Shown: positions 41,258 to 50,843, counted from the stretch's first letter. The stretch is DNA of 64,000 bases from Gemmobacter fulvus (GCF_018798885.1 NZ_CP076365.1:1-64000); one strand, 5' to 3'. Notes: generated from the letters alone by a model not told the origin. A program made the numbers and translations.

Positions 41258-42772
41258 TTACTCTGCCAATTCAGGCTTTGGGGACAGTTCCTCTGGCGAT
41301 TTGGCCGACATGCCCAAAGCCTTGGCAACACCTTCGCCATAGTTTCGGTCGCAGCGCGTACAGTTGTCGATGTGACGCTGCTTTATGAAATCAGGAGCAT
41401 CGCCCATGTTTCGCCCGGTGTTTTCAAACAGAACCTGTTGTTGTGCCGGTGTCATCAGTTGGAAAAGCTTGCGGGGCTGCGTGTAATAATCGTCGTCATC
41501 CTCGCGGAAATCGAACATTGCGGCGTTTCCGTCAATCTTGAGTGGCGGCTCCGCGTATTCGGGCTGATCGACCCATTGGCCAAAGCTGTTCGGCTGATAG
41601 TGCGGCAGCCTGCCGTAGTTGTCATCCGCCCGCCCAAGGCCATCTCGGTGGTTGCTCATGACCGGACATTTGGCGGCATTGACTGGCACCTGCTGGTAAT
41701 TCACACCCAGTCGGTAGCGCTGTGAGTCCGGATAATTGATCAACCGCGTCTGAAGCATCTTGTCGGGCGAAACGCTGATTCCCGGCACGAGGTTCGATGG
41801 CGAGAAAGCGGCCTGCTCGACATCTGCGTGATAGTTTTCCGGATTGCGGTTCAGTTCGAATTCGCCGACTTCGATAAGTGGGTAATCTTCCTTGTACCAA
41901 ACCTTGGTCAGGTCGAACGGATGAACGTGATAGGTTTCTGCCTCGGCTTCGGGCATCACTTGTACATACATCTTCCAGCGCGGAAAATCACCGCGTTCGA
42001 TCGCATCAAAGAGATCGCGCTGATTGCTTTCGCGGTCATCGGCCACAACCGAAGCTGCCTCTGCGTCAGTCAGGTTTTCAATGCCCTGTTGGGTCCTGAA
42101 ATGCAACTTCACCCAGAAACGCTCACCGGCGTCGTTCCAGAAGCTATAGGTATGGCTGCTGAACCCGTGCATGTTCCGGAAACTTTTGGGAATGCCGCGA
42201 TCAGACATCACCACCGTGACCTGATGCAGGGCTTCGGGCAGAAGCGTCCAGAAGTCCCAGTTGTTTGTCGGGGAACGCATGTTGGTCCGTGGATCGCGTT
42301 TGACGGCCTTGTTGAGATCCGGGAATTTCTTGGCATCCCGCAAGAAGAACACAGGGGTGTTGTTACCCACCATGTCCCAGTTACCTTCTTCGGTGTAGAA
42401 TTTGAGCGCAAAGCCGCGAATATCCCGCTCGGCATCTGCCGCGCCGCGTTCACCCGCCACAGTGCTGAAGCGGGCGAACATCTCGGTCTTCTTGCCAACT
42501 TCACTGAAAATTTTGGCGCGTGTGTAGTGGGTGATATCGTTGGTCACGGTGAACGTGCCGAACGCACCGGACCCTTTGGCGTGCATGCGGCGCTCCGGGA
42601 TGACTTCGCGCACGAAATTCGCAAGCTTTTCGTTGAGCCAGATATCTTGCACCAACACGGGCCCACGTTTCCCTGCGGTCATTGAGTTCTGGTTGTCGAC
42701 CACCGGAGCACCGAAAGCCGTTGTCAGGTGGGACACCGGACATTTACCCTTGTTTAAGACATCATCTGACAT
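41258..42772 (-). CDS. katA: Monofunctional haem catalase (clade 3, KatA-type)
   Basis: 504 residues, [20 protein letters not shown]. Active-site features: [19 protein letters not shown] (distal His), [18 protein letters not shown] (distal Asn), and the proximal haem motif [23 protein letters not shown] with its Tyr. Length and order match small-subunit, clade 3 catalases, which degrade H2O2 in the cytoplasm. The start has a GGGAG site 8 bases upstream. No OxyR-type regulator is next to it; regulation is not evident in the sequence. Confidence 0.93.
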   Translation of the reverse strand: MSDDVLNKGKCPVSHLTTAFGAPVVDNQNSMTAGKRGPVLVQDIWLNEKLANFVREVIPERRMHAKGSGAFGTFTVTNDITHYTRAKIFSEVGKKTEMFARFSTVAGERGAADAERDIRGFALKFYTEEGNWDMVGNNTPVFFLRDAKKFPDLNKAVKRDPRTNMRSPTNNWDFWTLLPEALHQVTVVMSDRGIPKSFRNMHGFSSHTYSFWNDAGERFWVKLHFRTQQGIENLTDAEAASVVADDRESNQRDLFDAIERGDFPRWKMYVQVMPEAEAETYHVHPFDLTKVWYKEDYPLIEVGEFELNRNPENYHADVEQAAFSPSNLVPGISVSPDKMLQTRLINYPDSQRYRLGVNYQQVPVNAAKCPVMSNHRDGLGRADDNYGRLPHYQPNSFGQWVDQPEYAEPPLKIDGNAAMFDFREDDDDYYTQPRKLFQLMTPAQQQVLFENTGRNMGDAPDFIKQRHIDNCTRCDRNYGEGVAKALGMSAKSPEELSPKPELAE

Positions 42773-42948
42773 GGCCGTTCTCCCTCAAATAATGTGAATT
42801 TCCATGACACTTTAGAATGAGCATCAGGATTAATAAAGCGATGATGATGGAATAACAAAAACCACAGCCTGTAAAGTCGGTGGGGCGTTGTTGCACAACA
42901 CTGACTGTCGAGGATTCACAACGTGAATCCATGCGGTTAGACGGGTTG

Positions 42949-43125
42949 CATGAGCAAGCCATCCCCCGCCCGCTACCGCACGACAAACTGGTCCAGTTAC
43001 ACTGCCTCGCTTTGCAGGCGCGGTTCGCTGTTGATCTGGCTGGACAAGGACATGACCTGGCTCTCGCCGCATGATGGCAGCCCCGGTCGCCCTGCGGTTT
43101 TCTCGGATGCCGCGATCCAGTTCTG
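42949..43125 (+). pseudogene. IS903-like transposase, N-terminal part
   Basis: Reads MSKPSPARYRTTNWSSYTAS, then SLLIWLDKDMTWLSPHDGSPGRPAVFSDAAIQF, the standard N-terminus of this IS5-family subgroup. The frame stops where the IS110 enters after the TTCTG of the Phe-Cys junction. It continues at 44495. Confidence 0.85.
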
Positions 43126-44494
43126 ATGGGGTGGACACCCCCGCCCGACGGCATCGCAATGTGCCATGGTGGTGATGTCGAAATCGCCACAGAGGAGAGG
43201 TGTCCATGGACGAGATTACCATAGTCGGGGTCGATCTGGCCAAGAGCGTTTTTCAGGTTCACGCCGCAAATTCAGACGGGCGAGCCGTCATCAGAAAGCG
43301 GCTGCCGCGCACTCGTTTCCTGTCCTTCATGTCACAGATCAAGCCCTGCGTGGTCGCGATGGAGGCTTGCGCAACCTCGCACCACTGGGCACGTGAACTG
43401 ACTGCCCTCGGACACAACGTTCGTTTGATACCACCGATCTACGTGAAACCTTTTGTGAAGCGCCAGAAAAACGATGCCAACGACGCTGAGGCTATTGTCG
43501 AAGCGGCACTGAGACCAGCGATGCGCACGGTGCCAGTCAAATCGCAGGAGCAGCAGGCCCTTGCCATGCTGTTCCGGACACGCGAACTGCTGCTGACGCA
43601 AAAGACCCAGCTAATGAACGCGCTTCGAGCCCATCTGGCAGAGCATGGGGTCATCGTGGCGGGAGGTCGTCGATCAATTGATCCGTTCATCAGCGTTCTC
43701 GACGATGTGACAAACACGCTTCCTCATGTGGTGCGAAAGGTCGGGGCCATTTATCTGGACCGGATCGCCCAGACCGCTGGCGAAATCGAAGATCTGGAAA
43801 GGCAGATCGACGAGCAGGCCAAGGTGCATGAGATGGCACAGCGCCTGCGCACCATTCCGGGGGTCGGGCCGGTCACGGCTATGGCCGTCGAAGCTTTCGC
43901 TCCGGCCATGGAGAGCTTTGCGCGTGGCAGGGATTTCTCTGCCTGGCTCGGGCTTGTTCCCCGGCAGCACTCCAGTGGAGGCAAGCAGCGCTTGGGTCGA
44001 ACTTCGAAAATGGGGCAGCGCGACATCCGCAGGTTGCTGATAAGCGGCGCGATGTCGATTATCCACTGGAGGGGTCGGAACGGTGGAAAGCCCGGATCAT
44101 GGCTGGCGCGGATGCTTACATGTAAATCGCGGATGCTGACCGCCATCGCTCTGGCCAACAAGCTCGCCAGGATCATCTGGGCCATCATGACACGAAAGGA
44201 CGTTTACAGGGATCCTGCGGGGGCGGTCTGCTGACCGCGTCCTGTCAGGAGCGTCGGTGACGCAAGTAGAGCACTGATCTCGTATGGGCAAAAGATCGAC
44301 CGATCGGGGTGGGGCAGCCAGGGAAAGGCAAAGAGCTTCGAGCTCGCAGTTCTGATATGGCCTCCATCCGCGCATCACCATCCCGGCCAGCGGCACGAAC
44401 GGCCGCGCATGAAGGCCTTACACATGTTAGCAGCCGGTCACTTGCTCGCGAAGATCACAAAAAATACTTGCGTAAGCGGGGGTATCCACACATG
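43126..44494. mobile_element. IS110 family element (copy 2) nested in the IS903-like element
   Basis: About 1369 bp defined by loss and return of the IS5 transposase frame. Subterminal inverted repeat GTGGACACCCCCGC (43131-43144) against the complement of 44476-44489 (13 of 14 match). It is a different IS110 from copy 1: the ends and transposase differ. TG at 43124-43125 is repeated at 44493-44494, so the right boundary is uncertain by two bases. Confidence 0.85.
43206..44234 (+). CDS. IS110 family transposase (copy 2)
   Basis: 342 residues from ATG 43206 (MDEITIVGVDLAKSVFQVHA). RuvC-like motifs: VGVDLAKSVFQVH, VVAMEACATSHHWAREL, VKRQKNDANDAEAIVEAAL. Transposase_20 region: LRTIPGVGPVTAMAVEAF and DFSAWLGLVPRQHSSGGKQRLG with the conserved serine. 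Related to copy 1 at family level but clearly divergent. It appears intact. Confidence 0.9.
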   Translation: MDEITIVGVDLAKSVFQVHAANSDGRAVIRKRLPRTRFLSFMSQIKPCVVAMEACATSHHWARELTALGHNVRLIPPIYVKPFVKRQKNDANDAEAIVEAALRPAMRTVPVKSQEQQALAMLFRTRELLLTQKTQLMNALRAHLAEHGVIVAGGRRSIDPFISVLDDVTNTLPHVVRKVGAIYLDRIAQTAGEIEDLERQIDEQAKVHEMAQRLRTIPGVGPVTAMAVEAFAPAMESFARGRDFSAWLGLVPRQHSSGGKQRLGRTSKMGQRDIRRLLISGAMSIIHWRGRNGGKPGSWLARMLTCKSRMLTAIALANKLARIIWAIMTRKDVYRDPAGAVC

Positions 44495-45251
44495 TCTGAC
44501 GATCAAGGTGCTGTTCAAGCTGCCGCTCAGGCAAACGACCGGGATGGTGGCCAGCTTGCTGAAGTTGGCAGACCTGGACTGGGCCGTGCCCGACTATACG
44601 ACCCTGTGTCGGCGGCAGAAAACTCTGGCTGTCCAGATCCCGTATCGGCGCGCCGATGGCCCCTTGAACCTGCTGGTGGACAGTACCGGGATAAAGTTCC
44701 TCGGTGATGGCGAATGGCAGGCGCGCAAGCACGGCGTGCAGGGCCGCCGCCAATGGCGCAAGGTCCATCTGGCCATGGATACCGCCACGTCCGACATCCG
44801 CGCCGTGGAGTTTACGCCCAGCAGCGACGGTGACAGCCCCGTTCTGCCAGAGTTGCTGGACCAAATCCCCGAAGGCGAGGAGATCGGCACAGTGACGGCG
44901 GACGGTGCCTATGACACCCGCCGCTGCCACACCGCCATCATCGACCGGCAGGCCACTGCTATCATCCCGATCCGTAAGAACGGGCGTCCATGGAAAGAGG
45001 ACTGCCCGGCCGCGATCGCGAGAAACGAAACCCTGCGCGCCACCCGGCACTATGGCAGGGCATTCTGGAAACGCTGGACCGGATACCACGTCCGAAGCCG
45101 GATCGAGGCAAAGATGCGGTGCCTCAAGGCCTTCGGTGAGCGCATAGCAGCCAGAGACCCCGACCGCCAAACTGCAGAAATCCAGATACGCGTCGCCCTC
45201 ATGAACCGCTTCTCAGCCCTCGGCACTGCCGAGATCGTCCGCGTGGCCTGA
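44495..45251 (+). pseudogene. IS903-like transposase, C-terminal part
   Basis: Resumes with CLTIKVLFKLPLRQTTGMVA and carries all DDE residues: NLLVDSTGIKFLGDGEWQARKHG, VTADGAYDTRRCHTAIIDR, and RNETLRATRHYGRAFWKRWTGYHVRSRIEAKMRCLKAFGER. Only the first 59 codons are separated by the IS110, so precise loss of that element would restore the gene. An upstream in-frame start exists at 44409 within the IS110 end, but any product would lack the normal N-terminus. Confidence 0.85.
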
Positions 45252-45305
45252 TGCCAAAGGGGAAAGGGGTAATCATGCCTCAGGCGTAAGTTACGCAACA
45301 ACGCC

Positions 45306-45586
45306 AGTCGGTGGCCTCCTTCGCGTTAGTGGCCGCTCAAATTCTAAAAACTGCGCCTTGTACTGCGAGTAATATGCCTCAGTTCCCGTCGTAGCGAAGG
45401 TCGGCTTCCCACCCTTCGAGACCGATGCTGCGCCATTGATAAAAGAGAAGTATGGGCTCACAGCAGCCGTTTGCCGCGCGCAGCGCAAAGGATCGGTTCG
45501 CGGACAAAGGGTGCATTCGCTGCGGATGCGCAGATGGCTGCTTCAGGTTTGGCGCACCGATAGGACATTGCAGCAGGTCGCGCCGG
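45306..45586. other. Non-coding gap after IS903-like element
   Basis: It begins with the 9-bp target duplication and contains one copy of the scattered motif (GCGAAGGTCGGCTTCCC at 45394-45410). I see no gene in these 281 bases. Confidence 0.45.
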
Positions 45587-45937
45587 TTAGTCCGTATAGC
45601 TTTGGCAGGCATCAACTCCGTTGGCTGTCGAGGCAAGTAGCTGATCTGCATCACGGATGAGATCGGCGACCCGCCTGTCCGCCAGACGATACCGAACGAA
45701 GCGGCCTTTGCTGCGGCGACTGACCAGCCCGCATTCCAGCAGACAGCGCAGATGGTTCGAGACGTTGGGCTGACCCAAACCCGTATGCCCGACGATTTCC
45801 TGCACGTTGCGTTCGTCCGACACCAGCGCATCGAGGATCGTCAGACGGCTGGGATCGCTTAGGCCCCGGAAGAGCTTTGCCCGCAGTTCCAGTGTATCGG
45901 GTGCCGAAAGATCGTCTTGAATGTTTTGCGCTGTCAT
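45587..45937 (-). CDS. ArsR/SmtB-family metal sensor, CmtR-like
   Basis: 116 residues from ATG 45937 (MTAQNIQDDLSAPDTLELRA). Winged helix: LFRGLSDPSRLTILDALVSDERNVQEIVGHTGLGQPNVSNHLRCLLECGLVS. The Cys-x3-Cys pair inside the recognition helix (CLLECG, residues 65 and 69) plus a Cys near the C-terminus (residue 111) match the Cd/Pb site of CmtR-type sensors. It is divergent from the metal exporter at 46001, 63 bases away, and most likely derepresses it when metal binds. The long in-frame extension to 46486 is antisense to the exporter and is not coding. Confidence 0.85.
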   Translation of the reverse strand: MTAQNIQDDLSAPDTLELRAKLFRGLSDPSRLTILDALVSDERNVQEIVGHTGLGQPNVSNHLRCLLECGLVSRRSKGRFVRYRLADRRVADLIRDADQLLASTANGVDACQSYTD

Positions 45938-46000
45938 ATCATTATCCACTGATACGTTAGCAGCGTACCTTTTCGCCCGCCACCACAAAAAGGATCGCAC

Positions 46001-46852
46001 ATGAGCCAGCCCGATAACAGCAAGTTGGCGACAGCCTCCTCCCCGATCCGAATGCGGGTGCAAGGCATGGACTGCGCGAAAGATGCCGCCGAGATCGAGC
46101 GCGCGGCCCGGTCTGCGGGCGTGGCCGAAGGCGACGTGAAAGTGTCCGCCGCCACCCACATCATGACATTGCGGATCGCGGACGGCGATCTGCCGAAAGT
46201 GCGGCCCGCGCTCGACGCGACCGGCTACGGTTTCGAGAAGATCGAGGACGGCGATACATCGTCCGATCCGGCCTACAAGGACCCGAGCTATCGCCGCGCG
46301 CTCTGGATCGTGGTCGCGCTCAATCTCGGATACGGCGTGGTCGAAATGTTCGGCGGGTTCCTGTCCGGTTCGCAGGCGCTGAAGGCAGACGCGCTCGATT
46401 TTCTGGGCGATGGTGCGATCACGTTTCTGGGCCTGCTCGCCATCGGCTGGAGCCTGACATGGCGGGCGCGGTCGGCGATGATCCAAGGCGTGTTTCTGGG
46501 CCTTCTGGGCCTTGGCGTTGTCGGCAGCACGCTCTGGCGTGTCCTCAACCAGACCACGCCAGAAGCCGGGTTGATGGGAGCCTTCGCGGTAGGTGCGCTG
46601 ATCGTAAACATCCTCGCGGTGCTGCCGCTGCTAAAGCACCGCAAGGGTGATGCCAATATGCGAGCCGTCTGGCTGTTCTCTCGCAACGACGCCATCGGCA
46701 ACCTCGCCGTGGTCATCGCCGCCGGGCTGGTCGCGTGGCTTGGCAGTGCATGGCCCGACCTGATCGTCGCGTTCGCGATCGCGGGGCTTTTCCTGCATTC
46801 GTCGTGGATGATCATCCGCGATGCCCGGAGTGACTTGGTGGAAGCTGACTAA
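46001..46852 (+). CDS. Cation diffusion facilitator with N-terminal HMA domain
   Basis: 283 residues, MSQPDNSKLATASSPIRMRV. Residues ~15-80 resemble a heavy-metal-associated domain (VQGMDCAKDAAEIERAA; one Cys only, so the CxxC is degenerate to CAKD). Residues ~95-280 are the CDF membrane domain: VVEMFGGFLSGSQALKADALDFLGDGAITFLGL (the HxxxD-type metal site is ADALDFLGD) and LFSRNDAIGNLAVVIAAG. It would export divalent metal from the cytoplasm. Under control of the adjacent CmtR-like regulator by position. Confidence 0.87.
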   Translation: MSQPDNSKLATASSPIRMRVQGMDCAKDAAEIERAARSAGVAEGDVKVSAATHIMTLRIADGDLPKVRPALDATGYGFEKIEDGDTSSDPAYKDPSYRRALWIVVALNLGYGVVEMFGGFLSGSQALKADALDFLGDGAITFLGLLAIGWSLTWRARSAMIQGVFLGLLGLGVVGSTLWRVLNQTTPEAGLMGAFAVGALIVNILAVLPLLKHRKGDANMRAVWLFSRNDAIGNLAVVIAAGLVAWLGSAWPDLIVAFAIAGLFLHSSWMIIRDARSDLVEAD

Positions 46853-46880
46853 CTCCATCATGGTGCGACGCGCCGGACGA

Positions 46881-47056
46881 AAGCCGACATTCGCGCGCCC
46901 CGCAGCATCGGTGAGTCTGGGCTCGAAGCGGACCTGCGGCAGCGCGGCGGGAACGCTCGTTCGGGTTGGACTTTGGCCGTCGCTCCCGGCCCGGAGCCGA
47001 CCTTCAGTCTCGGCTCAGGATGCTGCAGCGCTGCCCGTCGAAGCCGCCATTCGCTG
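46881..47056. repeat. Cluster of short intergenic repeats (AAGCsGACmTTCg-like)
   Basis: Four variants in 175 bases: AAGCCGACATTCGCG (46881), GAAGCGGACCTGCGGC (46925), GAGCCGACCTTCAG (46994) and GAAGCCGCCATTCGCT (47040). Further copies, in either orientation, lie at 37421, 37490, 45394, 50645 and 50693, always outside genes. The 46853-47109 gap has no gene. Confidence 0.55.
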
Positions 47057-47109
47057 CGCTTGCGAACCCCGGCGGAGGCGGAAGGCTAGCTCTCGGCACC
47101 AATACTGTC

Positions 47110-47736
47110 TCAACCCTTCAAAGATTTGGGTGAGGCCACCAATCCTCTGAAATGGGTCAGAAGTAAGTCGGCGCGAGATATGGTCTCACCCCCGGCCCGA
47201 GACAGCACGAGTCCGGACCACAGGGCGTAAAGGCTGATCGCAAGCTGGCGTGTTGGAAGCTGATAGCTCAGCTCGAAGCGCGTTTTCAGCGTTTCCAGAA
47301 CCGAGGCTAGGGCGTCATAGCTAGCGTTGCGCGCGTGAGCGCACTGAGCGGCGAAATCGGCGTCACGCTGCGCCTGCAATTGCAGTTCGATCGCCAACAG
47401 GGACCATTGTGTTTGCTCCGCGATGGCCGTGAGGTGCTCTGAAAACCCTTCCAGAGCGTGATCAAGCGTATCGCTTGACACCGATTTCACCAGAGACTGC
47501 AGCAGGGCCGCTTCGCGTTCGATATGACGTTCGAGAACCGAAAGCAAAAGGTCCTGTTTGCTCGCGAAGTTGGAATAGAAAGCCCCCTGGGAGAACCCGG
47601 CCCGCTCGCATACGTTTCGAAGCGAGGTCGCATTGACCCCGCCTTCGGCGAACAGCATTTCAACCGCATCCAGAAGGCACTCGCGTGTGCGCTGTTGCTG
47701 TTCCTGTCGCGACAGTCGACGGGGGGCATCTGTCAT
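47110..47736 (-). CDS. TetR/AcrR-family regulator linked to oleate hydratase
   Basis: 208 residues, MTDAPRRLSRQEQQQRTREC. Helix-turn-helix at residues ~28-65 (LFAEGGVNATSLRNVCERAGFSQGAFYSNFASKQDLLLSVLE), with the GAFYSNFASKQDL motif typical of AcrR-type regulators of lipid and efflux genes. It lies 37 bases downstream of the oleate hydratase stop in the same direction, so it is probably in the same transcript and may autoregulate in response to a fatty-acid ligand (inference). Confidence 0.85.
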   Translation of the reverse strand: MTDAPRRLSRQEQQQRTRECLLDAVEMLFAEGGVNATSLRNVCERAGFSQGAFYSNFASKQDLLLSVLERHIEREAALLQSLVKSVSSDTLDHALEGFSEHLTAIAEQTQWSLLAIELQLQAQRDADFAAQCAHARNASYDALASVLETLKTRFELSYQLPTRQLAISLYALWSGLVLSRAGGETISRADLLLTHFRGLVASPKSLKG

Positions 47737-47773
47737 GGCGAGAGTCTTCTGGCTGTGGCTCTGGGATCAGCGG

Positions 47774-49756
47774 TCATTCGCTCGAGAAGCCTTTGCGGAC
47801 GTTGCTGATCCAGCTCCCCAGGGCCTTCAGCGCGGCACCGCCTTTGGCGGCCAGAGTATCGACTTCGGCCTCGAAGGCTTCATCACGCTGGGTCTCGGGT
47901 TCAGGCAAGGGAGGCAGGATATGCGCATAATACGTCCGATCCAGCAACCGGTGCAGCAACCTCTCGCCCAGGAACGGCTTGCCGCTATTCAGGGCGCGCG
48001 CGCCCCTGAGTAGATTGCGGATGTCATACTGGGTTGGGCTGATGTCGGGCGCCTGCTTGGGAATGTTCAGCAATTTGTAGACGCCGATCCGGGCGGTGCG
48101 GATAGAGGCCTCCATTGTGAATATTATGTCGTTGCGGGTTTCGACGAATTGCCCGATCAGGCCCAGATTCGTGCATCCTTCCGGCACGACCCGGGGCCGG
48201 TCGCCGGCGGCGCGTTTCATGAATTGCGCCGTGATATAGGGCATCAGCGCGGTACGCACCTTGGTGTTGGCGACCACATCATCGATCTGGTCTTCAATCC
48301 CCAGATGATAGCAGAGTTCGCTGAGAATCTCGCGTCCTGTGCACTCCGGCAAGGCCTTGCCGACATGATTGCCCGGCTGGTCCATCAAGAGGCCATAGAC
48401 CCACAAGACAAGCGTGTCTTCAGGTTGATCGGGAAAATGGGGCTGACGGTTGCACGTCACGTTCAGCAGCCAGTTTGAGTCCGTGAAGGTAATGATACCG
48501 CCTGTCACTGTGCGTCCCGAATACGGGTCATTGACCGAAAGCGTCTTGAGCTTGTCGACAAGCGGCGAGGGTTTGCAGGTCAGGGTGGCGGACTCCCAGA
48601 TCGACTGGTCGGTGTCGCCATAGAATTTTTCGGGATGGCCGAACACATCAGATTTTTCCGCCAGGTTCCGCCAGAGCGTCCAGCCGCTGTCCTGGCCGGG
48701 CTCGTGGCGTCCGACCGTCAGTTGGGGCACAGTATCCAGATCGCCATAGGCCGTGTTCTCCGTCATCGAGCCTGTCAGCGCAAAGACAAGATCGGTGTCC
48801 CCAACCTCCAGTCGTTGCGGCTGACCTGCGACAGTGCAGACAATGCCTGTCACGGTCTTTTGGGCGCCGGTCTCGCTCAGCTCCAGATCCTGCACGCGCG
48901 TGCCGAACTGAAAGCGCACGCCTTTTTCGCGCAGCATGCCCGCCAGCGGTTTGATGAAGGTATCATATTGATTGTACTTGGGAAAAACGAGGGCTGACAA
49001 ATCCCCGAAACCGTCAACGGAATCTAGGAAGCGGTGCATGTACAGCTTGGTTTCCAGAAGGCTGTGACAGTTCTTGAACGCGAACATGGAGCGGAACAGC
49101 GCCCAGAAATTGCTGCTCAGAAAACCTTCGGAGAAGTATTCCTCAATGGTTATATCATCGAGGTCTTCTTTTCTCTTAAGCATCAGACGGATCATTTCCC
49201 ATTGCTGGGAGTGGGTCAGCCCCATATCAGTGAAATCAACGATTTCACCCTGATTGCGCATCAGACGCGCCTTGGAATAATTGGGGTCGTTGTCATTCAG
49301 CAGGCGGTATTCATCCAATACCGAATAGCCTTCAGGGAGCTCTACGGCTGGGACATCCTGGAACATGTCCCACAGCGTGTCATAGTTCCAGTTCATCTCC
49401 CTGCCGCCCCGGATAAGGTAGCCGTCTTCGGGGTTGCCGGCGCCGTCCATTGAGCCGCCTTCGATATCCATCTCTTCAAGAACGGTGATATGGGCGGGCG
49501 GCATATGGCCGTCCCGGATTAGGTAAAATGCTGCGGCGAGCCCGCCAATTCCGCCACCGATTATCCAGGCTCTCCGGTCTTCCACGCCCGGCGTGGGGAG
49601 CGGGCGGTGCCGGGCATAGGGGCCAATGAAGTCGGGGGGCGGCAAGGTGTTTTTGGCCCGATGGCTCCAGTAGCCGGCTGTAGCGTCAGGTTCGTGCTCG
49701 AAACCATCCGGAGCGGTGGAAGGGCCGTAAAGGCCGGAGTGTGCGCCATGGGTCAT
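47774..49756 (-). CDS. ohyA: Oleate hydratase (FAD-dependent fatty acid double-bond hydratase)
   Basis: 660 residues, [23 protein letters not shown]-binding motif [22 protein letters not shown] (~residues 64-85), followed by the family hallmark [35 protein letters not shown] (~98-135). It continues to [17 protein letters not shown] and [25 protein letters not shown]. These enzymes add water to cis-9 (or cis-12) unsaturated fatty acids, giving hydroxy fatty acids, and are linked to detoxification of free fatty acids and membrane stress. Full length. Its promoter lies in 49757-49877, where GATATTCAAATATC (49824-49837) is a candidate operator. Confidence 0.93.
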   Translation of the reverse strand: MTHGAHSGLYGPSTAPDGFEHEPDATAGYWSHRAKNTLPPPDFIGPYARHRPLPTPGVEDRRAWIIGGGIGGLAAAFYLIRDGHMPPAHITVLEEMDIEGGSMDGAGNPEDGYLIRGGREMNWNYDTLWDMFQDVPAVELPEGYSVLDEYRLLNDNDPNYSKARLMRNQGEIVDFTDMGLTHSQQWEMIRLMLKRKEDLDDITIEEYFSEGFLSSNFWALFRSMFAFKNCHSLLETKLYMHRFLDSVDGFGDLSALVFPKYNQYDTFIKPLAGMLREKGVRFQFGTRVQDLELSETGAQKTVTGIVCTVAGQPQRLEVGDTDLVFALTGSMTENTAYGDLDTVPQLTVGRHEPGQDSGWTLWRNLAEKSDVFGHPEKFYGDTDQSIWESATLTCKPSPLVDKLKTLSVNDPYSGRTVTGGIITFTDSNWLLNVTCNRQPHFPDQPEDTLVLWVYGLLMDQPGNHVGKALPECTGREILSELCYHLGIEDQIDDVVANTKVRTALMPYITAQFMKRAAGDRPRVVPEGCTNLGLIGQFVETRNDIIFTMEASIRTARIGVYKLLNIPKQAPDISPTQYDIRNLLRGARALNSGKPFLGERLLHRLLDRTYYAHILPPLPEPETQRDEAFEAEVDTLAAKGGAALKALGSWISNVRKGFSSE

Positions 49757-49823
49757 GTGAGGCTCCGCTATCTGTATCTGGCCGTGTCAAACGTGACGAC
49801 CTTGAAGACAATAGATAGTGTTC

Positions 49824-49837
49824 GATATTCAAATATC
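49824..49837. promoter_or_regulatory. AT-rich palindrome upstream of oleate hydratase
   Basis: GATATTCAAATATC, 5-bp perfect arms, 68 bases before the ohyA start in a locally AT-rich patch. It may be the operator of the downstream TetR regulator; unproven. Confidence 0.35.
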
Positions 49838-49877
49838 AAGTGATATGTGAAATGGTCGGATTTGGGTGACGGGCCAA

Positions 49878-49973
49878 TCAGATGCGCTTGAGGTTGGCGA
49901 CGAGATGGTGCGGGCGCTTGAGCTCCTCGTCCAAGCGGCCCGGGCTGCCGTCGGCGGCGATGCTGATGCTCAT
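49878..49973 (-). CDS. Very small ORF, possible conserved plasmid peptide
   Basis: 31 residues, MSISIAADGSPGRLDEELKR, ending HHLVANLKRI. An AGAGAGG site is well placed 8 bases before the ATG. It may be a short conserved plasmid peptide or the truncated start of a longer backbone gene that was cut when the oleate-hydratase segment arrived: the reading frame ends close to where the accessory region begins. Evidence is limited to the ribosome-binding site and composition. Confidence 0.4.
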   Translation of the reverse strand: MSISIAADGSPGRLDEELKRPHHLVANLKRI

Positions 49974-50115
49974 GGGACAAACCTCTCTTAAGCGGTGATG
50001 GCTGGCTGTGATCTCGGGGTTGGAGACTGATGCGACGCTGGCGGCAGCCGCCAAGACGCGCAGCGGGAGCCTGACCGATCCGGACGTCGCGAATGCCGGA
50101 CGATGCTTGCGGCCA

Positions 50116-50574
50116 TTATCGCGATGGCTGCGGGTTGCACGGTATCCCGCCCTTCCCTCCATTGAAGATCTCGGCGATGTCGCCCGCGTCGAGCGTGCCT
50201 GCCGTCTCGAGAGCGTCTGCAAGCTTCAGAAGTCGGTTACGAGGAGCCTCAACGAAGCATTGCGCCATCTGCGTGGCCGCCTGGAGCCGCGCATCGACAA
50301 GGTCGAGGAGATCGCCGTCCCGCAGCGGCGGATGCCCCGCGAGATCGATGTTGCGGTGGACCAGCGGATGGTCGGCACCGAGGCCGAGATTGGTTTCCAT
50401 GGAAAGCGCGATGCGGGTGGCTTGGGCGAGGTCCCTGCAGGCCGGCTCGCCGCTTGCCGCGATGATGGGATCGAAGACCGCCGCCTCCGCCGCATGGCCG
50501 CGGGGGCAGACTGCGATACGCTTCATTAGCCACGCCTCGGTCTGCACCTCAAGCGGCTCCTCGGTCAGGGGCAT
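50116..50574 (-). CDS. Conserved hypothetical plasmid protein
   Basis: 152 residues from ATG 50574 (MPLTEEPLEVQTEAWLMKRI). Acidic, with AAVFDPIIAASGEPACRDLAQATRIALSMETNLGLGADHPLV and LRDGDLLDLVDARLQAATQMAQCFVEAPRNRLLKLADALE. It appears to be a helical protein of unknown function similar to short ORFs near RadC/ParB blocks on related plasmids. The longer frame to 50616 is less likely. The opposite-strand frames are shadows. Confidence 0.55.
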   Translation of the reverse strand: MPLTEEPLEVQTEAWLMKRIAVCPRGHAAEAAVFDPIIAASGEPACRDLAQATRIALSMETNLGLGADHPLVHRNIDLAGHPPLRDGDLLDLVDARLQAATQMAQCFVEAPRNRLLKLADALETAGTLDAGDIAEIFNGGKGGIPCNPQPSR

Positions 50575-50843
50575 TCTCACCCGCAGCGAACAGTTGGCTC
50601 CCGGCCTTAGTATCAATCAACCCAGACCCGGCGGAGCAAGTCAGGCTGAATGTCCGCTCAGATCGTGAAAACGCGCGGTGCTCGCACCCGCGGCGAAGGT
50701 CGGCTCCCCGCCCTCTGCGCACCAAGATCTGCGCTGGCGGCACACAAGCGTTCTTCAGATCGGCACCGCCGATCACTCTGTCGGCGATAGGCCCGGGGGC
50801 GCGCCTGCGCCCTGCCGGGCCCTCGGTAAGTGAGGCCGAAGCC

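Larger units (their letters stand above)
42881..45305. mobile_element. IS5 family (IS903-like) element interrupted by an IS110
   Basis: Ends GGCGTTGTTGC (42881-42891) and its complement (45295-45305). Exact 9-bp target duplications AGTCGGTGG flank it (42872-42880 and 45306-45314), as in the IS903 group. Without the 1.37-kb IS110 inside, the element is 1056 bp, the expected IS903-type size. The transposase frame is cut between codons at 43125/44495. Confidence 0.88.

Noticed and set aside
41828-42685. 285-codon rightward ORF over katA
   Set aside because: Antisense shadow of a textbook catalase.
45938-46486. Extended start for the ArsR regulator (299 codons)
   Set aside because: The extension is antisense to the CDF exporter gene; the regulator family is ~115 residues and starts at 45937.
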